A DNA stretch of 64,000 bases from Lepus europaeus (GCF_033115175.1 NC_084842.1:27673549-27737548); one strand, 5' to 3'. Shown: positions 13,836-26,135, counted from the first letter of the stretch. Program-made: numbers and translations. The notes: generated by a model from the sequence alone, not told the origin.

Positions 13836-14145
13836 TTTAAAACTTTAAAAATTTACTTGAAAGGCAGAGATAGACAGACAGATAGCAGGAGAGATAAAGT
13901 CAGAGACAGATCTTCCATCCGCTGGTTCACTCCTGAAATGCACTGCTGGGCCAGGCCAAGGCCAGGGGCCAGGGACTGGGTCTGGGTCTCCCAGCTGGGT
14001 GGCAGAGACCCAAGTACTCGAGCCCTCATCTGCTGTCTCCCAGGGTACACATTACCAGGAAGCTGGAATTGGAAGTGAAGTCTGGACTGAAAACCAGACA
14101 TTCCAGTGTGGAATACAGGCATCTCAGGCTGTTTCTTAACCACTG
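13836..14145 (-). mobile_element. Old, diverged C-SINE
   Basis: Has ACTTGAAAGGCAGAGATAGA, GCTGGTTCACTCC and GGTCTCCCAGCTGGGTGG in SINE order, ending near TTAACCACTGGCCTG. The right end is diverged. Confidence 0.7.
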
Positions 14146-14851
14146 GCCTGATGGCTCATTTCTCTCTAGTGCTGAAGAACATTTCACTGTCTATACAGAC
14201 AGTCTTTTTTTTTTTTTAATCCATTCACCTACTAAAGGATATCCTGACTGCTTCCAAGTTTCGACAATTATGAATAAGGTGCTATAAACATCTAAACGGA
14301 CATAACTTTTCAACTCATGTGGTTACATACAAAGAAGCACAACAGTGAGATCATGTGAGTATGTGTTGCTTTGTAGGAAATTGCCATGTTGTTTTCCATG
14401 GTGGCTGTACCATCTGCATTTCTACGTAAAAGTGGCTTGTAAGCATTTTGCAATGAATGAGATTCCTGTTGCTCCACATCTTTGTCAGCATTTGGTGTTG
14501 TCAGTGTTCTGGCTTTTGGCCATTCTAATAGATATGGAGTGGTATCTGATTCCCCAATGATATATGACATCAAGCAACTTTTCATATGCTTATTTTCCAT
14601 CTGCATGTGTTCTCTAGTGAGGTGCTTGCTCAGGCCAAATTTTCAATTGGTTGTTTGTTTCACAATACTGATTTTTAGAAGCTCTTTGTAATTTTTGATG
14701 GGAATGCTTTATCAGATTTTTTATGTAAATATTTTTCGCAGTCTGTGACTTGTGTTGCTCTTTATGGTGTGTTTCATAGAGTGTACATTTTACATTTTAA
14801 TGAAGTTCAGTTTATTATTTCTTTCATAGATCATGCCTTTGGTGTTGTATC

Positions 14852-15183
14852 TTTTTTTAAGATTTATTTATTTATTTGAAAAGCAGAGTTACAGAAAGAG
14901 AGATAGAGAGATAGATAAAGGTTTTCCATCTGCTGGTTCTCTCCCCAAATGGCTGCAACGACCCAGGCTGGACCAGGCTGAAGTCAGGTGCGAAGAGCAT
15001 CCTGCAGGTCTCCCACATGAGTGCAGGGGCCCAAGGACTTCAGCCATCCTATGTTGCTTTCTCAGGCACACTGGCAGGAAGCTGGATTGGAAGTGGGGGA
15101 GCCAGGACTTGAACCAGCGTCCATATGAGTTGGTGGCAGTACAGGCTGTGGCTTTAGCCAGCTGTGCCACAGTGCCGGTTCCT
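14852..15183 (-). mobile_element. C-SINE inserted in the old L1
   Basis: From TTTTTTTAAGATTTATTTAT to TGTGCCACAGTGCCGGTTCC, the older type. Confidence 0.88.
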
Positions 15184-15207
15184 GGGGCTATATCTTAAAA
15201 GCCATGA

Positions 15208-15497
15208 TCACGGGCCCAGCACTGTGGTGCAGCGGGTTAGGCTGCCATGCCCAAGTTGAAGTCCCCCACTCTACTTACGATTCAGCTCCCTGCTAAAGCA
15301 GCTGGGAAAGCAGAAGATGGCCCAAATCCTTGGGCCCCTGCACCTGTGTTGGAAACCCAGAAGAGGCTCCTGGCTTCAGCCTGGCCTGGTCCTGGCCATT
15401 GAGGCCATTTGAGGAGTGAGCCAGCAGATCAAAGATATCTCTCCCTTTCTCTGTAATTCTGACTTTAAAATAAAATGTATAAATCTTAAAAAAAAAA
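15208..15497 (+). mobile_element. C-SINE, older type
   Basis: Begins GGGCCCAGCACTGTGGTGCA with the tRNA-like promoter start and ends AAATCTTAAAAAAAAAA. Flanked by imperfect copies of ATGATCAC / CATGACCAT. Confidence 0.84.
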
Positions 15498-15835
15498 GTC
15501 ATGACCATACCCAACATCATCTAGATTTCCTGCTTATGTTAAATTCTAGGAGTCTTATAGTTTGTTTTTCATTTAGGTCTGTAATCCATTTTTAGTTATT
15601 TCTTATGAAGGGTATAAGGTTTATGTCTGGATTTTTTTTTGCATATGGATGTCCAGTTGTTCCAACACCATTTGTTGACAACTCTTTTTTGACTGTATTT
15701 TTTCTTTGCTCCTCTGTCAAAGGTCAGTTGAATACGTTTACGTCTATTTCTTGCTGCGTTCTCCATGCTGTTCTCTCAATCTAGTTGTCTGTTCTTTCAC
15801 CAACACCACACTGTCTGGATTACCATACTTTTATT

Positions 15836-16492
15836 TTTTAAAAGATTTATTTAAAAGGCAGAGTTACAGGGGCCTGCACCGTAGGTCACTTGGTTAATCC
15901 TCTGCCTGTGGCACCAGCATCCCATATGGGTGCCGGGTTCTAGTCCCGGCTGTTCCTCTTCCAGGCCAGCTCTCTGCTGTGGCCCGGGAAGGCAGTGGAG
16001 GATGGCCCAAGTTCTTGGGCCTCTGTACCCATGTGGGAGACCAGGAAGAAGCACCTGGCTCCTGACTTCAGATCAGCGTAGCTCCGGCTGTAGCGGCCAT
16101 TTTGGGGGGTGAACCAATGGAAAGAAGACCTTTCTCTCTGTCTCACTGTCTAACTCTGTCAAATAAAAAACAAATTAAAAAAAAAAAAAAAAAGGCAGAG
16201 TTACAAGAAGCTGAAGTGGGGAGGGGGGAAGGTTTTCCATCTACTGGTTCACTCCTCAGAGGGCCGCAATGGCTAGAGCTGCATCGATCTGAGGCCAGGA
16301 GCCAGGAGCTTCTTCTGGTCTTCCATGTGGGTGCAGAGGGCCAAGGACTTGGGCCATCTTTTACTGCTTTCCCAGGCCATAGCAGAGAGCTGGATTGGAA
16401 GTGGAGCAGCCAGGACTCGAACCGCACCCATATGGGATGCTGGCACTACAGGCGGAGGCTTTACCTGCTATGCCACAGTGCCAGCCCCTAGA
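15836..16492 (-). mobile_element. C-SINE (older) split by a younger C-SINE
   Basis: The poly-T end and first bases (15836-15869) and the body (16190-16492, ending TATGCCACAGTGCCAGCCCC) belong to one reverse SINE. A + strand SINE sits between them. Confidence 0.88.
15870..16189 (+). mobile_element. Younger C-SINE nested inside an older one
   Basis: Begins GGCCTGCACCGTAGGTCACT, ends TCAAATAAAAAACAAATTAA plus A tail. The target duplication AAAGGCAGAGTTACA is present on both sides (about 15855 and 16191). Confidence 0.92.
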
Positions 16493-16727
16493 CTTTTATA
16501 CTGAGTCTTGAAGTTGGGTAGTTATCAGTCCTCCAACTTTGTCCCTCACCTTCAACACTGTTTTGGCTATTCTGGGTCTTTTGCCATTCCATATAAACTT
16601 CAGAATCAGTTTGACTATATCCACAAAGTAACGTGCAGTAATTTTGATGAGCATTGTGTTAAATCTATAGATTAATGTGTGAACTGACATCTTAATAATA
16701 CTGAGTCCTCCTATACATTAGGAATGG

Positions 16728-16921
16728 GGAATGTCCAGCCTGCAGGCTGTACAAGGGCTGAGAAATCATTTGGTCTGGTCCTGCTGAGGCAACCATGGCA
16801 AGACTCAAAACTCAATAAATCTACAGCAGGCTAATTTTCAAGTTGGTAATTTTGAATCATCTACAAATGATATTATAAATATCCAAATACCTCCTGGAGA
16901 AAAAAGTCCTCACCCTACTAT
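16728..16921. mobile_element. hAT-type miniature element (Charlie-like), old
   Basis: Begins TAGGAATGGGGAATGTCCAG and ends AGTCCTCACCCTAC. The ends are roughly inverted (GGGGAA near one end, the complement TCCTCACCC at the other). It contains the CAGCCTGCAGGCTGTACAAG and GAAATCATTTGGTCTGG words that I associate with a non-autonomous Charlie-type family. The flanks CTATACAT / TATACAAG may be the 8-bp target duplication. Confidence 0.5.
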
Positions 16922-17127
16922 ACAAGAACATGAGTATTTCTCCCATTTATTCTTTTTTTTTTTTTTTAATGCTTCTATCAGTATTATAGTTTTCCTCTAT
17001 AGCTTTGCTATATATTTTGTTAGATTTGTTAGGTAATTCAGGTGGACTTTTTTTTTTTTGGTGCTAATATAAATGGCATTATTTTTAATTTCAAATTCCA
17101 GTTGTGCATTACTGGTAACAACTGACT

Positions 17128-17456
17128 TTTTGTTTTATTTTTTTGACAGGCAGAGTGGATAGTGAGAGAGAGAGAGAGAAACGTCTTCCTTTTTGCCGTT
17201 GGTTCACCCTCCAATGGCCGCTGTGGCCGGCACATCGTGTTGATCCAAAGCCAGGAGCCAGGTGCTTCTCCTGGTCTCCCATGCGGGTGTAGGGCCCAAG
17301 CACTTGGGCCAATCTCCACTGCACTCCCAGGCCATAGCAGAGAGCTGGCCTGGAAGAGGGGCAACTGGGACAGAATCCGGCGCCCCAACCGGGACTAGAA
17401 CCCATTGTGCCGGCGCCGCAAGGCGGAGGATTAGCCTGTTAAGCCATGGCGCCGGC
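17128..17456 (-). mobile_element. Young-type C-SINE
   Basis: From TTTTTTGACAGGCAGAGTGG to AGCCATGGCGCCGGCC. Target duplication AACAACT...TTTTT on both sides (17116 and 17458). Confidence 0.92.
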
Positions 17457-18003
17457 CAACAACTTTTTTATATTAACCACATACCCTACAACTTGGTTAT
17501 AACTGCTTATTAGTTTTAAGAATTTTTTTACTTAGTTAATCCTTTTAGATTTTCTTCACAAATTGTCATGTCATTTGCAAACAAAGACAATTTTAGCTTC
17601 CCTCCCAAACTGGATACCTTTTGTTTCTTTAGCGACTGCATTAGCTAGGACTCCTAACATTACAGAAAAGGAGAACTGTGAGGGGAACCTGCTTGCTCTC
17701 TTCTGTTCTTGGAGGAAAGCTTCTAGCGCAACGTTAGCAGTGGAGCTTTGTAGGTGTTCAGTTCCTCTCTAATCTTAGTTTGCTGAGTTTTTAATCATGA
17801 AAAGATTGAATGTTGTCATATTTTCTTTTCTTTGTTCCTACTGCTACGATCGTATGATTTTTGTTTTTTAGCTCATTCACGGGATGAACTGCATTACTTG
17901 GTTCAAATGCTGAACCAGCTTTGCGTCACTGGGACAAAGCCCCCTTGGTCATTGTGTATAATTCGTTTTATACATTGTTGGACTAGATTGTTAGTATTTT
18001 GTT

Positions 18004-19181
18004 GAAAATTTTTGCTTTTTTTTTTTTTTTGCTATTTTAAGAATGTACTTTATACAAAATAACCAGTTCATATGGAAATAAATCTACAGACCTCCAACGA
18101 TCAAAAAGCTTTTTAAAAAGTTCTCTTAAAAAATTATCCAACACACAATATTGAACTAACTATTGAGGTAAGTGTTGCTCTCAGTGAAACAGGAAATCAG
18201 CAGACCACGACAAAATATACACACTATAAAAATAAATAGCATTCCCCCTTCCAGACTGGCCGGGAATGTTCACACGGCTTTGCTTTGCAGCAGGAGCAGA
18301 CTCCCTGACACGGTGTGCCTGAAGCTGGTGGAGATGCCCTGGGCTCTCAGGAGCTGCAGCAAGGCAGGAGAGTGAGGTACCTGAGCCCCAGTGAAGGAAA
18401 GGGAAAGGAAGGGCCACACAGTCCACGCATGGGGACCAGCATTCCAGTCACTTACACCGATATATCCGTACCCCAGCTCCCACCCCATCCACCCTTTCAA
18501 AACATGCAGGACAACCATATGGTTAGCAGGCATTTCTACAAGAGTTAAACCTCCAGAGAAAGAGACTAGGGAAAACAGCAGAGTTCAAGCTAAGCACAGG
18601 GACATCTTGCTAAACTTCTGTCTAGCAGAGGGAGGGACCAACACAACCTGTGTCACAGCTTAATCTGAGAGAAGGGAGACAGCAGTGCTTACTCCAATTC
18701 CATTTTCCCAAAGGGGAAGCACACAAAGCTCAGGGTCCTAAGGCTGAGACAGTAGAGTCCAACTCATCGAAAGAGAGAAAAGGAGCCCCATTTCTCCTCC
18801 CACACCAAGTCTCCAGCACATCAGGGTTCCCAGGAGTGATGTGAGCTCCCAGTGTCCTCACTGAGGTGCTGTTCTCCTAAGAGCTGTCTGCCAGGACTCA
18901 GACAGTCCAACTCTAATCCACGGAACGGATTCCCACATGGTGGATAATGAAGAATCTGGCCAAGGGGGATAAACACAAAGGGGCAATAACACTAGAAAAC
19001 CCTAAGCCTTTCATTTCTTTGCAAACTGAGGTTCTCTGGAGCCACATTAGGATTCAGACATTATGGAACTGTCCTTTCTTTGGGACTGCCGATTAAGCAT
19101 TCTTGGGATATTACAATTTAGGTCCTAAGAGCAGTGTATTATTTATAGATTTGAACTCCCATGTAAAGAAAATTTTTGCTT
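18004..19181 (-). pseudogene. Processed retrocopy of an unidentified mRNA 3' part, inserted in L1
   Basis: A block of about 1.15 kb interrupts the L1 text exactly: GAAAATTTTTGCTT occurs at 18004-18017 and again at 19168-19181, and joining the flanks restores the known L1 order. Just inside the left copy is a T tract (to about 18030), the poly-A tail of a - strand insert. The body reads on the - strand as non-repetitive sequence ending in TTTTGTATAAAGTACATTC shortly before the tail. The longest frame in it is under 90 codons, so it looks like 3' UTR. Poly-A, long target duplication and lack of introns mark L1-driven retroposition. The parent gene is unknown to me. Confidence 0.82.
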
Positions 19182-19406
19182 CTATGCTCATGACGGATAT
19201 TAGTCTGTGGTTTTGCTGGTAATATCCTTGTCTAGGTTTGGTAGTAGGGTAATGTTAGCCTCACAGAGTAAGTTAGGCAGTATTCCCTCTACTTACATCC
19301 TCCAGAAGAGAAGATTAGAGAGAACTGATAATAGTTTTCCCCTCAGAAGTTTCATAAATTCACCAGTGATTCTAATGCCTGTTGCTTTTTATTTGGATTA
19401 CTTCTT

Positions 19407-19722
19407 TTAAAGATTTATTTATTTATTTGAAAGGCCGAATGAGACAGAGAGACACAGAGACACAGAGACACACACAGAAAGAGAGAGAGAGAGAGAGAAT
19501 TGTTCATTTGCTGGTTCACTTCTCAAATGTCTACAACACTGGGGCTGGGCAAGGCTGAAGCCAGGAGCCAGGAACTCCATCTGGGTCTCTCATTTGGGTG
19601 GCAGGAGTTAAGTTCTTGAGTTGTCCTCTACTGCTTCCCAGGTAGGTTATCAAGGACATGGATCAGAAGCAGAATAGCTGGGACTCAAACTGGCACCTGC
19701 TGTGTCACAATGCAGGCACCTG
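19407..19722 (-). mobile_element. Old C-SINE
   Basis: From TTTTAAAGATTTATTTATTT to TGTGTCACAATGCAGGCACC, with CA/GA-rich tracts inside. Confidence 0.8.
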
Positions 19723-20074
19723 GAAGGTTATCAATTATTGATTCAATAGCTTTAGTAGATATAGGCCTATTCAAATAATCTCTTTCCTGTTTTCCTTCCC
19801 TTTTTCTTGCATTGGAAAATTAAATACACATGCCAAAAAATGAACCCCCTTCCAGATGATCAACCTAACATATTATTAGAAAACGAACACCCACAAAACC
19901 ATTACTCTGGTCAGGAAATTGATTATAGTCCTGAGGCTGTTCACATGCTGCCTTCTTTCTCCTTAGTGTTAATCATAATCTGACTTCTACGGCAGTCATT
20001 TTTTTTTTGTCTTTATATAATTTGTGCTTTGGGAGAGTTATTATACTCAACTTTAATTTTGTCAATTTCGTAAT

Positions 20075-20365
20075 TTTTTTATGTTTATCTTTTTGAGAGA
20101 AGGATAGCTCCTCCTATCATTGTATATTCACCAAATGGCCCAGAACAGCTGGGGCTGAGCCAGGCCAAAACTAGGATTGGGGAATGCATACCAGGTCTCC
20201 CACGAGTGGCAGGAACACAACTATCTGAGCCATTGCCAGCTACCTCCCAGGTCTGCATTAGGAGGAAGCTGAATCAGGAGCTGGAACACAATCCAAGGCA
20301 CTCCAGTGTGGGACACAGGCTCCTTGTCTGGCATCTAAACCCTAGGTCAAATGTTTGCTCCAGTA
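20075..20365 (-). mobile_element. Very old C-SINE
   Basis: Weak but ordered matches: TTTTTGAGAGAAGGATAG, CACCAAATGGCCCAGAACAG, GGGGCTGAGCCAGGCC, AGGTCTCCCACGAGTGGCAG and GTGTGGGACACAGGC. Confidence 0.6.
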
Positions 20366-20379
20366 TTTTTTAAAAACTG

Positions 20380-21695
20380 AAACATTTACAGAGTATAGTG
20401 GTGATATTTTACTCACGCATTGTATAATGATCAAATCATGTTAATTAGCAAAACCATCACTTTAAACTTCTATCATTTCTTTATGGTAATTCAAAATCCT
20501 CTCTTCTGGCTATTTTGATATCTGCATTACATATTATATATATATAACATATACATTATAACACATAACATATATATACATATTTGCCCTATTATGTCAT
20601 AGAATATCACAACAGCTCCATTTATTTGATTGTAGCATGTATATCTGTTGACCAAACTCCTCCCTCCCGCTTCCCTTACTCTCTGCAGCCCATGTAACCA
20701 CTGTTCTACGCTCAACTTTCATCTCTCATCTCACACAAGAATCAAACCATAAAATGGATTCAAGACTTGAATGTAAGTCTTGAAACCATGAAACTACTAG
20801 CAAAAAAAATAATGGAAGTACTTCAGGATATTGGCCAGGGCATAGATTTTTTTGGACATGACCCTAAAAGCACAGGCAACAAGATCAAAAACTGACAAAT
20901 GAGACATCAAACTAAATGTTCCTGTACAGCAAAGAAAATAATTGACAGAGTTGAGAGACAGCCTACTGAGTGGGAAAAAATAGCTGCAAACTCTATAGTT
21001 AACAATTATTACAGTTGTAATAATTTATAAGTTACACAACTCAAGAGAAAAAGCCCCAACAATCCAATATTGAAATGTGATAAAGGCCTGAGTAAACATT
21101 TCTCAAAAGAGGATATGCAAATGGCCAGCAAATATATGAAAAAAAGTTCAACATTATTAACCATGAGGGAAATGCAAATCAAAACTACAACTAGATATCA
21201 CCTATCCCACTTAGAAAGGCTATTATCAAATAAATAAAAAGTAAGAAATGCTGGCAAGAATGTGGAGAAAGTTAAATTCTTACACATGCTGGTAGAAATA
21301 TAAACTAGTACAGCCATTACAGAAAATAGCATGGGCATTTCTTTAAAAATTAAAAATAGAGCTACCATGTAGTCCTGTAATCCTGCTACCGGATGTGTAC
21401 CTTTAGGAAATTAATCAGTTATCCTGAAGAGACACTTACACTCCAGTGTTTACTGTAGTGCTATTTATAACAGCCAGGCTATGAAATCAACCTAAATGCC
21501 AATCAGTGAAGGAATGGATACAGAAAATGTGGTACATACCCACAATGGAGTATAATAAGACAAAATAAATGAAATTTTGTTAATTTTGACAACATGTATG
21601 GACCTGGAGGTCTTTTTGTGAAATGAAATAAGCCAGATCCAGAAAGACAAACACTGTAAGACCTTCCTTACTCCTATGTGGAATTAAAAAACCCG
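20380..21695 (+). mobile_element. L1 fragments in + orientation (ORF2 3' part and UTR-like piece)
   Basis: 20740-21690 carries L1 ORF2 3' words in + orientation (AAAATGGATTCAAGACTTGA, AAATGCAAATCAAAACTACA, TATTTATAACAGCCAGGCTA, GAATGGATACAGAAAATGTG). The preceding 20380-20735 (ATTGTATAATGATCAAATCA) looks like an L1 3' UTR, so the order is not that of a simple insertion. An (AT)n tract lies at about 20534-20580. Confidence 0.75.
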
Positions 21696-21952
21696 ATCTT
21701 ACACACTGTCTACTTTACATTTGTGGGAAGAGTTATCCATACTATTCTAATAAAAGATAAGGATAATAAAATCCTTTTAATGTCTGTGGGATCAGTAGTG
21801 ATGTCTTCCCTTTCATTTATGATATTAATTTAATTTGTATCTTATCCCTTTCTTAGCATGCCTAGAGTTTATTATTTATTATTTTTGTCTTTTGAAAGCA
21901 CTCACTTTTGGTTTAGTTGATTGCCTGCTTTCAATCTCATTAATTTCTGCCC

Positions 21953-22296
21953 TTTTTTTTTTTTTTTTAATTTTTGACAGAGTGGACAGTAGAGGGAGAC
22001 AGAGAGAAAGGTCTTCCTTTTGCCATTGGTTCACCCTCCAATGGCCGCCGCGGTAGGCGCGCTGCGGCCGGCATACTGCGCTGATCCGATGGCAGGAGCC
22101 AGGGGCTTCTCCTGGTCTCCCATGGGGTGCAGGGTCCAAGCACTTGGGCCATCCTCCACTGCACTCCCTGGCCACAGCAGAGAGCTGGCCTGGAAGAGGG
22201 GCAACCGGGACAGGATCGGTGCCCCGACCGGGACTAGAACCCAGTGTGCCGGCGCCGCCAGGCGGAGGATTAGCCTACTGAGCCACGGCGCCGGCC
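21953..22296 (-). mobile_element. Young-type C-SINE
   Basis: From poly-T to CCACGGCGCCGGCC. The target duplication AATTTCTGCCCTTTT occurs at both ends (about 21941 and 22297). Confidence 0.94.
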
Positions 22297-22523
22297 AATT
22301 TCTGCCCTTTTAAATTTTTATTTTATTTATGCTTACTCTGGATTTAGTTTGTTCTTTTTCTAGTTTCCTAAGGGGGAAGCTTTGATTAATGACTTAAAAT
22401 CTTTCTTCTTTTCTAATACTACATTTCCTCTAAGCATTGCTTTCACTACATCCCACAAATTTTGGTAAGCTGCATTTTCATGTAGTCCCAAATATCTTAT
22501 AATTTCTCTTGAGAATTCACTGT

Positions 22524-22821
22524 TTTAGAGATTGACTTATTTATTTGAAAGGCAGAATTACAGAAAAAGAGAGCGAGATGGAGACCTTCTACTCACTGGT
22601 TGACTCCCCAAAGGGCCACAACATCTGGTGCTGTGCCAGGCTGAAACCAGGAGCCTGGAATTCCATCCAGGCCTCCTACACTGAGTGGCAGGGGGCCCAG
22701 GCATTTGCATCAGCAGGGAGCTGGATCAGAAGCAGTGCAGCCAGGACTTGGAACTGGAGCTCATCTGCGATGCTGGCATCTCAGGCAATGGCTTAACCCA
22801 CTGCATCACAATCCTGGCCCC
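22524..22821 (-). mobile_element. Old C-SINE
   Basis: From GACTTATTTATTTGAAAGGC to CACTGCATCACAATCCTGGC. Confidence 0.8.
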
Positions 22822-23269
22822 TCTCCTGAGATTTCTTCTTTGATCCAGAATAGGCATGTTGCTTATCCTCCAAGGATTTTTAGAATTTTCCAGCTATAGT
22901 TTTGTTAATGATTTCAATTTTAATATTATTGTGGCCTGAAAGGAGACACTGTAGGATTTCTATATTGTTAAAGTTGTTAATGTGTGTTTCAGGACCCAGA
23001 ATGTGGTCTGTCTTGGTGAGTTTTTCCAAATGATCTTGAAAAGGATGTGTAACCTGCTGTTATTGGATAAAACAGTCCATAGATGCCATTTATATCCAAT
23101 TGACCTATGGTGCTGTTGAATTTAACTGTGTCTACTGATTTTCTGTCAGCTGGATCTGTCCACTTCTGATTGAGGTATACTGAAAATTCCCACTGTAACA
23201 GATTAATCTACTCTAACTTACTATTTTCAGTTTTTGCCTCACGTATTTTGGTGCTGTTCGTCACACACA

Positions 23270-23594
23270 TTTTTTTTTTTTTTTTTTGACAGGCAGAGTG
23301 GACAGAGAGAGAGAGAAAGGTCTTCTTTTTTTCTGTTGGTTCACCCCCCAATGGCCGCTGCAGCCAGCGCACGGCGCCAATCCAAAGCCAGGAGCCAGGT
23401 GTTTCTCCTGGTCTCCCATGCGGGTGCAGGGCCCAAGCACTTGGGCCATCCTCCACTGCACTCCCTGGCCACAGCAGAGAGCTGGCCTGGAAGAGGAGCA
23501 ACCGGGACAGAATCCAGCGCCCCGACCAGGACTAGAACCTGGGGTGCCGGTGCCGCAGGTGGAGGATTAGCCTAGTGAGCCACGGCACCGGCCT
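23270..23594 (-). mobile_element. Young-type C-SINE
   Basis: From poly-T TTGACAGGCAGAGTGGACAG to CCACGGCACCGGCC. Target duplication GTCACACACAT / GTCACACATAT. Confidence 0.93.
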
Positions 23595-25471
23595 GTCACA
23601 CATATATTAAGCACTGTTATGTCTTGGAGAATTGACCATTTATTAGTTATTAATTAGGCATAGTAAGAAATTATTGTTAATAACTAATAATAAAGTGGAA
23701 CTATTACTTCAATGTGAGTTATTTAAAACTTAAAGACTTGGTTATTTCTAGAATTTTCTGCTTAATATTTTTAGATCATTGTTGGCCTGTTAACTGACAG
23801 AACCATATGTCTTTATGTATGACCCTATTTTTTAGTAACTTCCAAATAACACATATAAGCACACACATACAAGGTATGAAAAACAGCTGGAGGGACACAT
23901 ACCAAATGTCTACAGCTGTCACCCCTGGAGACTAAGACCCAAGGGTGACTTCTAGTTTTTGATGTATATAGTTCTGTATTATTCTGATTAATTACAATAA
24001 GCATGTGTTGCTTTAACTTAGTTTTTTTTTTTTCATTTAAAAATATTCTCAAAGCAAAAGTACATTAAACTCACTTAAAATTTGCACATAAAAGTGCTGT
24101 GGCACTTCTAGGAAATAGGAGACTTTACAAAAATTGCTTATTCAGCAAGTACTTATACAACTCAGGTGTATTCACACCATTTATGGAAAGTGAAACATCA
24201 CAGAGGGGGACATTCCCTAGTACTCTGCTAATAATAATCTACTGCAGCAAGTTCTGTCTTTATTTATTTATTTCAAAAGACTCTTTTCCAGATTTTTTTT
24301 AAACTGTTGCTCTGTTTCCTCTTTAGGAAGATTTTATTGACAAAGCAGCCTATGTTTTAAGTAACAAGTTTCTCTTGATTATTTAGCTGTCATGCAGAAT
24401 TTCTGAATTTATGTAATTCAAGTTCAAAGGGGATATGTGGGACATTTTTAGTTACACTCATATTTTAGTTGACTCTCATCTTTAGTAAATGAAGAGTTTT
24501 TCATTAGGTTTCAGACAAGGAAGTACTGATTTATATACACAGAGTTGACTTCTACTATGCGATGGCACATTACAGTGCTAAATTAGCAACTGCATTAAAA
24601 TATCACTGCTATTCAAATCCTTGGTAAGGCAGCATAAGGGTAAGTCAGTATTAGAACTACCTGCTGACTGATCTGAACGGACAGATAAGGAAAAGGCAGA
24701 AAAAGAACATGAACACTGGCTTCTATGCCGAAAAGAAAATCTGACTTATCAGAAATATATCTTATCAGATAAGAGACCCAGCAGGTCCCGGGATTCTGTA
24801 GCCTCCCCTGTGAATAGGAGGTGGGCCCTACCTCACCCGCAGTGATCACTGTTGTGAAGGTTCCCAAAGCAGCTGAGCAGTGGCCGGCCTACATTACCAG
24901 GGTTTTGTGGTGACTGCAAATTACTTTGAAACTTGTTAAGACTGACCATTGAGCACGTGAAGACATTATTCCCTTCCCTGCTGAGTAAGAACATATTTCT
25001 GTATCTTCCCCCCAAAAGCACAATGACAAAACATAAGACAGATTTTTTCAGACATGAATAATCAGTAGTAACCAACCTGGCAGGCAGGTAAATCTCAAGG
25101 CTGAATGGCACGGTAATCACTGAGGCTTATTTTGCTGAATGAGGTGTGTTAGTATCTTTGACATAGTATTTTTAGTGGATTCTGAACTCTAAAAGTGCTA
25201 ACCTCTGCATTATTTTAAGGTTTAAAAAGTCTAGTAGCACAGAACTCTGGTGTTTCGTCAAGCAAAAACTTCTGCTCAGTCAGCGGCATGAAGCCCCGGC
25301 TGCTCTCGGCACCCTCCCCTCACCCCAGACCCCTGGTTCACAGAGACTGGGAGCCACTTCTTAGGCCCCGGTCTCTACAAGGCTCTGATGAACTCTCGGG
25401 TCACGTGATGGGAGTGTGACCTACAGAACGGCCAAGTGATTTACTTAGCTTGGTGCAAGAAGCCTGACAGA
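23595..25471 (-). other. WWC2 intron, largely single copy
   Basis: AT-rich intron. The first few tens of bases may still be L1. No exon, RNA gene or further repeat recognised; open frames here are short and unlike known proteins. Confidence 0.45.
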
Positions 25472-25743
25472 GGGGCTGGCGTTGTGGCGCAGTGGGTTAA
25501 GCTGCCACCTGTGACACCAGCATCCCTGAGTGCAGGTACCAGTCCTGGCTGTTCTGCTTCTGAGCCAGCTCCCTGCTAATGTGCCTGGGAAGGCAGCAGA
25601 AGATGGCCCAAGTCCCAGGGCCCCTGTACCCACATGGGAGACCTGGCTGGTAGCCCTGGCCACTTGGGGAATGAACCAGCAGGTCTCCATTTCTCTGTCA
25701 CTCTGCCTTTTGAATAAATATAATAAATCTAAAAAAAAAAAAC
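25472..25743 (+). mobile_element. C-SINE, older type
   Basis: Begins GGGGCTGGCGTTGTGGCGCA and ends TTTTGAATAAATATAATAAA plus A tail. The middle is slightly shortened. Confidence 0.85.
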
Positions 25744-26135
25744 TAAAGCAGCATCCCAACAGAAGGAACACAACTCAGCCTTAATTTATGGCCCTAAGCT
25801 TTTTGCTCTGCATCCTAAGGGGGCTGTACAATGCACGAGGACAGTAACTAAGATGCAGCTTGTATTCTGAGCTACGAAACAGACTTTTAACCACAAAGGG
25901 GAAGGTTATGGAGTGTGACCCTGAGATCGAGTGCGTTCCCTGACGAGGGAGGCAGAGGCAGGACCTGCTGCAGGTTTAGACTCATTGCTTTACTGGGAGC
26001 CGTATTTTTTATGGCAACTGGCAAGCTCTTTGCTCATCATGAGGCACTTTACGATCACCTTGCTGAAAATCTCACAGCTCCCTAACACTACAGGGGAATG
26101 GTGGAGAAACAGGAGTGTGTGAGCAAGTGAGCGAA

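Larger units (their letters stand above)
14150..23268 (-). mobile_element. Old L1, ORF2 in pieces, broken up by later insertions
   Basis: Short L1 blocks in reverse orientation occur in the right order: 14150-14851 (ORF2 3' end, e.g. CCATTCACCTACTAAAGGAT), 15498-15835 (TCCAACACCATTTGTTGACA), 16491-16727, 16922-17127, 17457-18003 (GTCATGTCATTTGCAAACAA), 19182-19406 (TCTATGCTCATGACGGATAT), 19723-20074, 21700-21952, 22297-22523 (CATCCCACAAATTTTGGTAA) and 22822-23268. Together they make about 3.5 kb, close to one ORF2. SINEs, a retrocopy, a hAT element and another L1 piece interrupt it. Stop-ridden and ancient. Confidence 0.82.

Noticed and set aside
13359-14078. + strand ORF of 239 codons
   Set aside because: Its second half reads through an old C-SINE (13836-14145) and the first half has no recognisable similarity.
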